DNA from: an uncultured Prevotellaceae bacterium | GTDB lineage: Bacteria; Bacteroidota; Bacteroidia; Bacteroidales; Bacteroidaceae | Assembly (NCBI GenBank): GCA_900318775.1 | Contig: ONLY01000001.1 | Span: 1 to 64,000 of the forward strand | Direction: 5' to 3' | Length of the DNA stretch: 64,000 nucleotides | In this document: positions 16,904-25,306 of the stretch, piece after piece | Position numbering within the stretch: the first letter of the stretch is position 1 | Layout: the number at the start of each line of letters is the position of its first letter | The notes under the pieces: generated by a model | What the model was told of the DNA's origin: nothing | Databases searched by the model: none | Seen by the model: only the letters and a program-made list of their open reading frames with translations | Made by a program: the position numbers and the translations under genes

Positions 16904-18415
16904 ATGCCACAGTCGTTGTCTCAAACACAAAGCCAAAAGGTGGAGCAGCAACTTCGCCTTTCTCAGCAGCAGTTGCAATTAGTGAAGCTGCTGGAGATGC
17001 CAATTGCGGAGTTTGAGGAGCAAGTGAAAAAGGAATTGATGGAAAATCCTGCATTAGAGGAGGGAGCACTTTTTGATGATTCAAAGGAAGGTGCGGACTC
17101 TTCCAATGTGGCAGAATCTAATGATACCGGGGTGGATCCTTACAGTGATCAAGAAGGTGATGACTATTGGAGCTCTCTGGACTATGACGACGATGATTTG
17201 CCCGTTTATTCGTCAGGGGGGCAAGAGGATAGGCGGAGGGAACTCCCCATCGCAGATGGAGGCTCTTTTATAGAGTATTTGGAATCTCAAATAGTAAACT
17301 ATGAACTGACCGATGATAAGGAAAGAGTCTTGAGGTATTTAATAGGGTCATTGGATCATAGGGGCTTTATTGATCGGCCGATTGAGGCCTTGACGGAGGA
17401 GTTGGCTTTCAAAGAGTATTTGTATGTGACCAATAAGGACGTGGAAGATGTACTGCATGTCTTGCAAAGTTTTGATCCAGCAGGCATTGGTGCACGTTCT
17501 ACCCAGGAATGCTTGCTGCTCCAAATAGACCGGAAACTAAAGAGTCCAGAGGCTTCAGCGCAAGATTATAAGCAGAGAATGCTTCTAATGGAACGGAACA
17601 TTATTTCTGAGCATTATGATTTGTTCCTTAATAAGAACAAAGAAAGATTAAAGAACAAATTAGGGTTGTCTGCTATTCAAATAGATGCTCTGTTTGAAGA
17701 CATCAAGAAATTGAATGTTAATCCAGGGTTTGCATTGAATGAGGCGGCAGGAGAGCGTGCTCAAACTCAAATTCCGGATTTTATCATTGAGACGGATCCG
17801 GAGGGAGAAATACAACTACGTTTGAGTAATGGAGAGGTTCCGCGCTTGCATGTCAGTCAGGAGTATATAGACCAATTGAAGCGATTTCAGCATGCTCGAG
17901 AGAAGATGACACGTGGCGAAAAGGAAGGTCTGGTTTATACGCGGCAAAAAATTGAAGCCGCACAAATGTTTATCGAGTCGGTAAAACAACGTAGGCGGAC
18001 GCTCTATGAGACGATGAAAGCCATCATTGATTTGCAACGTGCATATTTCTTGTCAAAAGATGAAAATGACAAGGCCCGTCTAGTGCTTGAAGATGTAGCT
18101 AGACGAACGGGTTTTGATGTGTCAACGATTTCACGTGTATGTAGCTCAAAATATGCATTGCTGGATGGCCGCATTTATCCGTTGTCGTCTTTCTTTAAGC
18201 TGACCCGAAAAAATGCAGAGGGACAAGAAATTGATGGCCGACAGGTCAAAATGCTATTGAAGGAGATTGTTGAAAATGAAGACAAAAAGCATCCTTATTC
18301 TGATGATAAGATAGTGGAGCTGATGAAAGAGCAGGGGCTGGCGCTTGCTCGTCGAACGGTTGCAAAGTACAGAATGGAATTGGGAATACCTTCCGTGAAT
18401 GGCCGACATGGATAA
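16904..18415 (+). CDS. rpoN: RNA polymerase sigma-54 factor
   Basis: From the ATG at 16904 the protein is 503 residues, beginning MPQSLSQTQSQK. Region I is Gln/Leu-rich (LSQQQLQLVKLLEMPI). Region II is an acidic stretch (~40-100). Core-binding and helix-turn-helix parts follow (DVSTISRVCSSKYALL). The RpoN box ARRTVAKYRMELGIPS is at the C-terminus. It directs core polymerase to -24/-12 promoters and needs an AAA+ activator; none is in this window. The frame is open to 16853, but a promoter occupies that extension. Confidence 0.97.
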   Translation: MPQSLSQTQSQKVEQQLRLSQQQLQLVKLLEMPIAEFEEQVKKELMENPALEEGALFDDSKEGADSSNVAESNDTGVDPYSDQEGDDYWSSLDYDDDDLPVYSSGGQEDRRRELPIADGGSFIEYLESQIVNYELTDDKERVLRYLIGSLDHRGFIDRPIEALTEELAFKEYLYVTNKDVEDVLHVLQSFDPAGIGARSTQECLLLQIDRKLKSPEASAQDYKQRMLLMERNIISEHYDLFLNKNKERLKNKLGLSAIQIDALFEDIKKLNVNPGFALNEAAGERAQTQIPDFIIETDPEGEIQLRLSNGEVPRLHVSQEYIDQLKRFQHAREKMTRGEKEGLVYTRQKIEAAQMFIESVKQRRRTLYETMKAIIDLQRAYFLSKDENDKARLVLEDVARRTGFDVSTISRVCSSKYALLDGRIYPLSSFFKLTRKNAEGQEIDGRQVKMLLKEIVENEDKKHPYSDDKIVELMKEQGLALARRTVAKYRMELGIPSVNGRHG

Positions 18416-18423
18416 TATGATTT

Positions 18424-19047
18424 ATGGATGATAAGAGACTGATACAGATTGCGAAGTTGCTGTCTACACTCTTCATGCCGCTATACGCTCCATTGTGGGT
18501 GTTTGTGGGGTTGTTCATGTTCAGTTATCTGAAGATGTTGCCATGGGGATATAAACTGTTCGTTTTGTGTATGGTATATTTCTTTACTGTGTTTGTCCCA
18601 ACATTGGGCATTAGCTTGGTCAGAAAGGTGAAGAAATGGACTCATTTGGAACTCAGCCACCGTGAACATCGACACATGCCCTATGTCGTGGCGTTGTTGA
18701 GTTATGCAGCGTGTTTGACTATCATGACTAAAATGAACACTGCGATGTTTTTCCGGGGTATCGTGATGGCAGCCTTGATTTCCCAGATTATCTGCATAAC
18801 GATTAATGCATGGTGGAAGGTTAGCACTCACATGGTCGGTATGGGCGGTCTAGTGGGCGCATTGAATGCTTTTAGCATCTTATTCTTTTATAATCCAGTT
18901 TTCCCGTTTTGTGTGTTGTTGCTATTGTCGGGTGCATTGGGAACTAGTCGTATTGTCCTTCGTCAGCATAGTTTAGCCCAAGTATTGGCCGGTTTTGGCA
19001 TCGGTTATGTATGTACTATGGTGTTTGTGTTGATTAGTTGGATGTGA
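18424..19047 (+). CDS. PAP2-like integral membrane protein
   Basis: The protein is 207 residues with about six hydrophobic segments. The sequence ST-H-M near residue 138 and SRIVLRQHSLAQ near 180 match the second and third PAP2 phosphatase motifs (SxH, then SRx5H), but the third motif's terminal Asp is Gln here, and the first motif (KxxxxxxRP) is degenerate (HREHRHMPY). It may be a divergent lipid phosphatase or an inactive relative. It begins eight bases after the rpoN stop. Confidence 0.75.
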   Translation: MDDKRLIQIAKLLSTLFMPLYAPLWVFVGLFMFSYLKMLPWGYKLFVLCMVYFFTVFVPTLGISLVRKVKKWTHLELSHREHRHMPYVVALLSYAACLTIMTKMNTAMFFRGIVMAALISQIICITINAWWKVSTHMVGMGGLVGALNAFSILFFYNPVFPFCVLLLLSGALGTSRIVLRQHSLAQVLAGFGIGYVCTMVFVLISWM

Positions 19048-19069
19048 ATCATATAGATTAACAAAATAA

Positions 19070-19585
19070 ATGAAAATGAAACCAATCGTGTCAATCATTA
19101 TGGGCAGCACGTCAGACCTCCCTGTGATGGAAAAAGCTGCTAAATTCTTCGATGAAATGGAGATTCCGTTTGAAATTAATGCGCTTTCAGCCCATCGTAC
19201 TCCTGATGCGGTAGAAGCTTTTGCTAAGGGCGCAAAGGAGCGTGGTATCAAGGTGATTATAGCTGGTGCCGGTATGGCTGCGGCACTTCCCGGTGTGATT
19301 GCTGCTAGTACTACGTTGCCTGTCATCGGAGTACCAGTAAAGGGAAGTGTGCTGGAAGGTGTTGATGCCGTCTATTCTATGTTGCAGATGCCCCCTGGCA
19401 TTCCTGTAGCAACGGTGGCCATCAATGGTGCACTGAATGCGGGCATATTGGCTGTACAGATGTTGGCTCTTTCTGATGATAGCTTATCCGAAAGATTTGC
19501 TGCTTACAAAAATGGATTGCGCCAGAAGATTGAAAAAGCAAATGCGGAATTGAAGGAAGTGAAGTTTAACTATAAGTGCAACTAA
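19070..19585 (+). CDS. purE: 5-(carboxyamino)imidazole ribonucleotide mutase
   Basis: The protein is 171 residues. Class I PurE motifs are complete: IIMGSTSDLPVM, SAHRTPD, GAGMAAALPGV, PVIGVPVKG and MPPGIPVATVAI. It converts N5-CAIR to CAIR in purine synthesis, in the cytoplasm. A second Met two codons later is an alternative start. It lies between the PAP2-like gene and ispG with gaps of 22 and 24 bases. Confidence 0.97.
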   Translation: MKMKPIVSIIMGSTSDLPVMEKAAKFFDEMEIPFEINALSAHRTPDAVEAFAKGAKERGIKVIIAGAGMAAALPGVIAASTTLPVIGVPVKGSVLEGVDAVYSMLQMPPGIPVATVAINGALNAGILAVQMLALSDDSLSERFAAYKNGLRQKIEKANAELKEVKFNYKCN

Positions 19586-19609
19586 GTATACAATTCGAAA
19601 CACTTTCTT

Positions 19610-21010
19610 ATGGCATATCAAAGAAGGAAGACGACTGAAGTGAGGGTGGGTAATGTATTGATAGGGTGTACCCACCCTATCCGTGTCCAGTCAATGGTCA
19701 ATACTTCAACGATGGATACGGAAGGGTCTGTGTTGCAGGCAGAACGCATCGTGGATGCAGGCGGTGAAATCGTGCGTTTTACCACACAAGGGCAGCGTGA
19801 GGCACAAAATATGCGTAATATCAGCGAAGCCCTACGCGCTGCTGGTTATTCTGTGCCACTTGTGGCAGATGTGCATTTCAATGCCGCTGTGGCCGATACT
19901 GCTGCTACTATTTGCGAAAAAGTGCGTATCAATCCTGGAAACTATGTGGATCCTGCTCGTACGTTCAAAAAGATGGAATATACGGATGCTGAATATGCCG
20001 ATGAAATCAAGAAAATAGATGAACGTTTCGTGCCATTTCTCAAGATTTGCAAAGAGCATCATACGGCAATCCGTATCGGAGTGAATCATGGATCGTTGAG
20101 CGACCGGATCATGTCGCGCTATGGTGATACTCCAGAAGGAATGGTGGAGTCCTGTATGGAGTTTCTTCGCATTTGCGTGCGTGAACGATTCGCGGATGTA
20201 ATCATTTCTATTAAGGCAAGTAATACTGTGGTGATGGTGCGTACAGTGCGCTTGTTGGTAAAGCAGATGGAGAAGGAGGGGATGGCTTTCCCCTTGCATC
20301 TCGGTGTGACAGAGGCTGGTGAAGGTGAGGACGGCCGTATTAAGAGTGCCGTAGGAATCGGAGCTCTGCTCTGCGAAGGTATTGGAGATACCATTCGCGT
20401 TTCGTTATCAGAAGCTCCAGAGAGAGAAATACCAGTGGCAAGGAAATTGGTCGATTCCATCGAGGAATGTGCTGTTTTGCGCGAGCAACTTAAAGATACA
20501 ATCGCCAATGATACAGTTATAGCAGAGTTTCACGAGAAGAATTGGGAAGACTTGCAATTGAAGGCGGCCATGACAGTTGGTGCCATTTTCATAGATCATT
20601 TAGCTCATCACTTGATTATTAAAAACGAAGGTTACGCAGAGGAAAAACTGGTAGAACTGGCAGATGCTATTTTGCAGGCAGCCCGTATTAAGTTTGTCAA
20701 GCCTGAGTATATTAGTTGCCCTGGTTGTGGGCGTACACTCTACAATTTGGAAGATACCATTGCTCGGATACGTGCAGCAGTTAGTGAGCGCGCCTTAAAT
20801 GACAAGCGCTTTGCAACGTTGAAGATTGGTATCATGGGATGTATTGTAAACGGTCCTGGCGAGATGGCTGATGCAGACTATGGTTATGTTGGTGCAGGTG
20901 TTGGTAAGGTGTCGCTTTACAAGCAGAAAGTATGTGTAGAGAAGAATATTCCAGAGAAGGAAGCCGTAGAACGTCTTATTCAGTTTATCGATAATGATTT
21001 GACAGTGTAA
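19610..21010 (+). CDS. ispG: 4-hydroxy-3-methylbut-2-en-1-yl diphosphate synthase, short-insert form
   Basis: The protein is 466 residues. The N-terminal TIM barrel starts with VRVGNVLIGCTHPIRVQSMV and includes PLVADVHFN and RINPGNY. The C-terminal iron-sulfur domain has CPGCGRTLYNLE and GIMGCIVNGPGEMADADYG, giving the three cysteines for the [4Fe-4S] cluster. It makes HMBPP in the methylerythritol phosphate (MEP) pathway. Bacteroidetes enzymes I know are about 600 residues because of a large insert between the two domains; the E. coli type is about 370. Here only ~75 residues of insert remain (after VARKLVDSIE and up to ILQAARIKF). The catalytic parts look intact. Confidence 0.95.
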   Translation: MAYQRRKTTEVRVGNVLIGCTHPIRVQSMVNTSTMDTEGSVLQAERIVDAGGEIVRFTTQGQREAQNMRNISEALRAAGYSVPLVADVHFNAAVADTAATICEKVRINPGNYVDPARTFKKMEYTDAEYADEIKKIDERFVPFLKICKEHHTAIRIGVNHGSLSDRIMSRYGDTPEGMVESCMEFLRICVRERFADVIISIKASNTVVMVRTVRLLVKQMEKEGMAFPLHLGVTEAGEGEDGRIKSAVGIGALLCEGIGDTIRVSLSEAPEREIPVARKLVDSIEECAVLREQLKDTIANDTVIAEFHEKNWEDLQLKAAMTVGAIFIDHLAHHLIIKNEGYAEEKLVELADAILQAARIKFVKPEYISCPGCGRTLYNLEDTIARIRAAVSERALNDKRFATLKIGIMGCIVNGPGEMADADYGYVGAGVGKVSLYKQKVCVEKNIPEKEAVERLIQFIDNDLTV

Positions 21011-21038
21011 ACTCCATGATGCCGCTTCTGTCTCCCAT

Positions 21039-21158
21039 ATGGCAGATAGTCTCTTTTCATCGGCAAAAAGTGCGATTGCTACGGTTCGTCACGATAGTAG
21101 CTCCGGCAGTGGTGGAGGAGGTGGCTCCTTTGGCGGCGGCGAAGGAGGAAGTTGGTAA
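21039..21158 (+). pseudogene. Remnant: Gly/Ser-rich C-terminal tail of a TPM/DUF2207-like protein
   Basis: A short frame (39 codons from the ATG at 21039, open further upstream) ends in SSGSGGGGGSF-GGGEGGSW-stop. A Gly-rich tail ending in GGSW is characteristic of the C-terminus of TPM-domain (YgcG-like) and DUF2207 membrane proteins. None of the preceding domain is present; ispG ends 28 bases upstream. It is best read as the relic of a deleted gene. It could instead be a real tiny peptide. Confidence 0.5.
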
Positions 21159-21217
21159 AAGATTGCCTTAAGCAAAGCCATAGTAATTGTTGTTGAGCTA
21201 CAAAAGCGAAATAGACC

Positions 21218-21928
21218 ATGAAATTACTTATAGACATCGGAAATACATCAGCTAAACTCGCAGTCATGAACCCGAATACGTGTATCGTTCACTTTGAGCG
21301 CAAGCACGAATCATGGCATGACACTTTCTGTCGGATTTTGTCAGAATACTCCATATCCGATGTGCGTCTATCTACCGTGGCGGGTGAAGACCCTTCGTTG
21401 CAGATTGCCTTGGATTCATTAGGTCTTCCTGTCATCCGGCTTACATCTGCTACTCCTTGTCCCGTTAAGTCTGTCGTAGGAGTTCCGCTCACCTATGGCT
21501 CCGATCGTTGGGCTGCAGATATAGGTGCTTTTACGCAAGACCCTAATCACACGTTGCTGATTATTGATGCAGGAACTTGCATTACTTACGATCTCTTTTC
21601 TTCCGACGGCCTTCTGTTAGGCGGAGCTATCTCTCCTGGAGTGCAGCTGAGGCTTCATGCAATGCATGAACATACAGCACTTCTTCCGCAGGTAGAGGCC
21701 GAATCCGATTCTCCGTTGTTGGGACATGATACCCGTACTCACATGCTTTCTGCATCGGTAAATGGCGCTCGTTTCGAGATTGAGGGCTATATTCGCTCCT
21801 TTTGGCACGAGTTCCCCGACCTTCATGTTTTTATTACAGGAGGGAATACGTTCCAATTCTCACCTGACATCACTTGTCCCATCACGCATGATCCATACCT
21901 TATTTTTAAAGGGTTAGGGGCTTTATAG
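21218..21928 (+). CDS. coaX: Type III pantothenate kinase
   Basis: The protein is 236 residues. It shows the ASKHA-type motifs: LLIDIGNTSAKLAV at the N-terminus, YGSDRWAADIGA, IIDAGTCITYDL, GGAISPGVQLRL and VFITGGN near the C-terminus. CoaX phosphorylates pantothenate in the first step of coenzyme A synthesis and needs a monovalent cation. It faces the B12 permease gene on the opposite strand, with 33 bases between the stops. Confidence 0.95.
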   Translation: MKLLIDIGNTSAKLAVMNPNTCIVHFERKHESWHDTFCRILSEYSISDVRLSTVAGEDPSLQIALDSLGLPVIRLTSATPCPVKSVVGVPLTYGSDRWAADIGAFTQDPNHTLLIIDAGTCITYDLFSSDGLLLGGAISPGVQLRLHAMHEHTALLPQVEAESDSPLLGHDTRTHMLSASVNGARFEIEGYIRSFWHEFPDLHVFITGGNTFQFSPDITCPITHDPYLIFKGLGAL

Positions 21929-21961
21929 CGTTTATTGCCTTGATGCTGTGGCTTGGTTTTG

Positions 21962-22975
21962 TTACCTTCTGTGGCGGGTGATAATGTAGATGACGACAGG
22001 TGCGCCAATGAGGGGCGTGACAGCATTAAGAGGTATGATGCCTGCATCTCCTGGTAGCACACAGATGAGATTGCACAGAAGTGCGATAGCAGCTCCTGTG
22101 GTCATAGTCAGTGGCAGTAATGGACGATGGTTGTCGCTTCCCAATAGGAGACGTGATATATGAGGCACTGCCAGGCCGATAAAGGCGACAGGGCCGCAGA
22201 ATGCAGTGGCGATAGCGCTCAGTATGCCGGTTACAAAAAGTAGAAGATTGCGTAAGCGGACTACGTTAAAGCCAAGGTTCGTGGCATATTGTTCACCTAA
22301 TAGCAAGGCATTGAGAGGCTTGACGAAAAGGAGCGCAATCACTAAAGCCGCAATGCAGACTCCGGCAAACCAAGGTAACTGCGCTGTGCTCACTCCTCCA
22401 AAGTTGCCCATTCCCCATACCATATATGATTGGACGCCTTCTTCTGTGGCGAAGAAGTTGAGCAATGCGATAGCACTGGATGCAATATAGCCAATCATGA
22501 TGCCCACGATGAGCAGCATGACATTATTGCGTACCATGGAAGAAGCTACAAGGATGAGTAGCAACACCACCATTGCTCCCATGAAAGCGGCAAAAAGAAT
22601 GGCAAAAAATCCAGTGAGAGTGAAACTGCCCACTCCCACACTGCCGCCCATCAGCAGCATGACTAAAGCCACACCTAACGAAGAGCCGCTGTTGACTCCG
22701 AAGATGCCTGGCCCTGCCAAAGGATTGCGAAAAGCAGTTTGTAACATCAGTCCGCTTACAGCCAGGCTGGCTCCACACAGCATTGCCGTCACGGCCTGGG
22801 GAACACGGCTCTCCAGCACAATGTATTGCCAAGAGTGTTTGATGCCATCATCTCCGCAAAGAATATGCCATACATCTATAGCTGGAATTTGTACTGCGCC
22901 CACCAATAAGTTTGCTGTGAATAATGCGGCTGTAACCAATAGCATTGCAGGAAGGAGAAGGCTGTCGAGTCTCAT
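21962..22975 (-). CDS. btuC: FecCD/BtuC-family ABC transporter permease, probably for cobalamin
   Basis: The protein is 337 residues with about nine to ten hydrophobic segments. Family signatures: ESRVPQAVTAMLCGASLAVSG (the E-SR-P-R region), QTAFRNPLAGPGIFGVNSG, and the C-terminal FIGLAVPHISRLLLG, which is the coupling helix that contacts the ATPase. The family imports iron-siderophore, heme or cobalamin. The cobalamin riboswitch upstream of the gene group supports B12. No ATP-binding subunit follows: the next gene is coaX on the other strand. Confidence 0.85.
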   Translation of the reverse strand: MRLDSLLLPAMLLVTAALFTANLLVGAVQIPAIDVWHILCGDDGIKHSWQYIVLESRVPQAVTAMLCGASLAVSGLMLQTAFRNPLAGPGIFGVNSGSSLGVALVMLLMGGSVGVGSFTLTGFFAILFAAFMGAMVVLLLILVASSMVRNNVMLLIVGIMIGYIASSAIALLNFFATEEGVQSYMVWGMGNFGGVSTAQLPWFAGVCIAALVIALLFVKPLNALLLGEQYATNLGFNVVRLRNLLLFVTGILSAIATAFCGPVAFIGLAVPHISRLLLGSDNHRPLLPLTMTTGAAIALLCNLICVLPGDAGIIPLNAVTPLIGAPVVIYIITRHRR

Positions 22976-22988
22976 GATGCGCTGTTGT

Positions 22989-24128
22989 CTAATTTAATTT
23001 CTTGAAATAAGAGGGTTCGCCAAGTCCCAAGCGTGGATGGGCAATACAGATGAAGTCACGCAATAATAAGTCTGGGTGGAAAGGAGTGTCTTCGTAAAAC
23101 GTCGTTGTGCTAGTATTGCAGCCGTAGACGGCTCCTGATTGGAAAGCGCGGAACTGTTTGTATCCATTTTCCTCTGTCAGGAGGGTTTTGAGAGTGGTGG
23201 CAGTGGGTGCGTTGTAGCGGAAGAACCATAGTGAGGCTTCTTCTCCTTGTTCCAGGACGCTTTCGAAAGGCAATGCAAGACTTCCGCTGTGTGTATCGTC
23301 ATTCCATGGATAATCGATGTTGGCGTCTTGAATGAGCCGCCCGATAGTGCTTTGCCCTCCAGGCACGTACCATACGCTGCCTGTCAGCTTGTCCATGATA
23401 GTGCTCACTTTCACGGGGTCATTTTTTGCATTCTCCTTTAGATGTAGGTAATTGGCCTCTACCGAACGGAAAATGCTGTCAGCCTCCGTTTCTGCTCCAA
23501 AGAGCATGCCGTAGAATCGCATCCATTCGGCTCGTCCCAAAGCGCTTGTTTCCATGTAGTCTGCCGTTTCAATGATGGGGATACCAAGCTTTTCCAGTCG
23601 TCCGTAACCTCCGCTGTTTTGGAACGGTGACAAAAACATGGCGTCAGGCTGCAAGTCAAGAATGATTTCCAGCGTTGGCTGTAGTCCACTGCCACAATTG
23701 GCAATGCGCCCGTTCTTACACCCTTGTTGGACAAAAGGAATGTTGATGTACTGCAAATCGCATACCCCCGCTATGTTATTCTCCTTGCCAAAAGAGTGGA
23801 TTAAGCCACAGTGCACGCTTGTAGCTACCACGCTTCGTTGGAGTGGGGTGCGAACGACGGTGCCTTCAGGAAGATGTGCAGGAAGGTCTATTTGCTTCCC
23901 GGAGTTGTCTTTTTGTGGCACCAGCAGATAGGTATGCAGTGTTCTTCCCTCATTCCAAGGGTCTGCCAGGCGTACTTCCGTATAGTTCTGGTGACGAATA
24001 ATCTTGAGGTGTTCTGCATACTTGAGTTGAAGAGTATCGCCATCCTGCGCTCCTGCCGAGCGGCTGAAGCCGCCTGAGCAGGAGCACAGAATAACGATGC
24101 TTAATAATGTCAGACAAAAATGTCTCAT
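22989..24128 (-). CDS. btuF: Periplasmic substrate-binding lipoprotein, BtuF/FecB family
   Basis: The protein is 379 residues with a lipoprotein-type signal ending near C17 (ILCSC). The first periplasmic-binding lobe has RSVVATSVHCGLIHSFG and then IAGVCDLQYIN. The pattern LEIILDLQPDAMFLSPF is the usual mark of this class. The second lobe includes WMRFYGMLFGAETEADSIF and SVWYVPGGQSTIGRLI. It should deliver substrate to the permease encoded 13 bases downstream. Cobalamin is inferred from the riboswitch and the neighbouring receptor; the sequence alone would also allow heme or a siderophore. Confidence 0.85.
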   Translation of the reverse strand: MRHFCLTLLSIVILCSCSGGFSRSAGAQDGDTLQLKYAEHLKIIRHQNYTEVRLADPWNEGRTLHTYLLVPQKDNSGKQIDLPAHLPEGTVVRTPLQRSVVATSVHCGLIHSFGKENNIAGVCDLQYINIPFVQQGCKNGRIANCGSGLQPTLEIILDLQPDAMFLSPFQNSGGYGRLEKLGIPIIETADYMETSALGRAEWMRFYGMLFGAETEADSIFRSVEANYLHLKENAKNDPVKVSTIMDKLTGSVWYVPGGQSTIGRLIQDANIDYPWNDDTHSGSLALPFESVLEQGEEASLWFFRYNAPTATTLKTLLTEENGYKQFRAFQSGAVYGCNTSTTTFYEDTPFHPDLLLRDFICIAHPRLGLGEPSYFKKLN

Positions 24129-24159
24129 GGATAGTAAGAGCTTGTGACTCTGCTTCTTT

Positions 24160-25236
24160 TTAGTCGTTCAAGAAGAGAATCTTGCGTGAATTGAGACCTG
24201 TTGAATCAAACTTCTTGATGAATGAACCATCGCTGGCAAAGTGGTAAATCTTGCCGTTGTTAACGAAGTCTGAAGTTGTAATGTAGAGGTCGCCAGTATA
24301 TGGGTTTACGTTCATGCTATATACACTTGCCGTTGCCAATTCCTCAGGAGCGTTCTTCAGAGGAGAAGCCTCGTTAAGTGTTCCGTTTTCTACGTCATAC
24401 GTATAGAACTTCGTTGTAGTGGCATATGTGCTCCAGTTTGTTTCGCTGTAGGCAAGGTAGAGTGTGTTTCCGTAAGCAGCCCAAGCAGAAGCTTGTCCTT
24501 TATTCAAGAAGGTGCCATCGCTCTTGAGTTCACCCCATGGATAAGAATAGTCATAATCATAACCCTGCACAAAGATGTGTCCGTTTACGGCAATGATGCG
24601 GTCGGGGTTATACATTACATCATAATAGCTTACGGCTTCAAATGCAGGAATCTCAACCTTTGCCACACGGTTGTCTGAACCCCAGCCAGAGTTTGTGCAG
24701 TAAAGGCTTCCATTTTCCTTGATGATGTATTCAGGGTTCTGGCCGATAGCCACTTTGCCCGTCACTTTCATGGTTTTGGTATTGATTCTTGCGATGTATC
24801 CGCCATAGCAAGTCACGTAAAGGTTCTCGCCATCCAGCACGCCATAACGTGGGTCACCCAACTCTTCGGGCATTTGAAGTGTAGCCTTTTCTACACAGTT
24901 CTTGTCCAGTTTAGTGATGTATCTGGAAACCGAAACAATTACATAAATGTTCCCATTTGCGTCGGCGATGATGTCCTGGCCGACATCTCCCAACTGGTGC
25001 TTGTTTTGTGCTACGAACAAATCGGATGAGAAAGTAGCATCTTCAGTCCAATCAAAGTACGTGATGCCTGCATTGTTATTGCCTTTGTTGCCTTCATCCA
25101 AGACAAAGGCACGTGTTTTAGCTAATTCGACATTCGGTTTGCTAATGTCGTCATTGTCGTCGTCACTACAAGAGGTGAAACCTGCTGCGAGAGCCAGCAT
25201 GCTCAGCGCACCGAAGATAAAGCTTCTAATTTTCAT
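24160..25236 (-). CDS. Beta-propeller surface lipoprotein, BtuG-like
   Basis: The protein is 358 residues. The lipoprotein signal ends at C23, followed directly by SDDDNDD; an acidic run after the Cys is the known surface-export signal of Bacteroidetes lipoproteins. The rest is a seven-bladed-propeller type of repeat (DVGQDIIADANGNIYVIVS, EYIIKENGSLYCTN, YSMNVNPYTGDLYITTS), as in DUF5074/YncE-like proteins. In Bacteroides, BtuG is a surface propeller lipoprotein that binds B12 very tightly and caps BtuB. The position between the receptor and the binding protein, under a cobalamin riboswitch, suggests the same role; homology to BtuG is inference. Confidence 0.8.
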   Translation of the reverse strand: MKIRSFIFGALSMLALAAGFTSCSDDDNDDISKPNVELAKTRAFVLDEGNKGNNNAGITYFDWTEDATFSSDLFVAQNKHQLGDVGQDIIADANGNIYVIVSVSRYITKLDKNCVEKATLQMPEELGDPRYGVLDGENLYVTCYGGYIARINTKTMKVTGKVAIGQNPEYIIKENGSLYCTNSGWGSDNRVAKVEIPAFEAVSYYDVMYNPDRIIAVNGHIFVQGYDYDYSYPWGELKSDGTFLNKGQASAWAAYGNTLYLAYSETNWSTYATTTKFYTYDVENGTLNEASPLKNAPEELATASVYSMNVNPYTGDLYITTSDFVNNGKIYHFASDGSFIKKFDSTGLNSRKILFLND

Positions 25237-25306
25237 TGCTTTGTTTTTTAAATGGTTTGTACATAGAGTTATATTGGTAAATAGATTCCGATTTCCATTG
25301 TGATGG

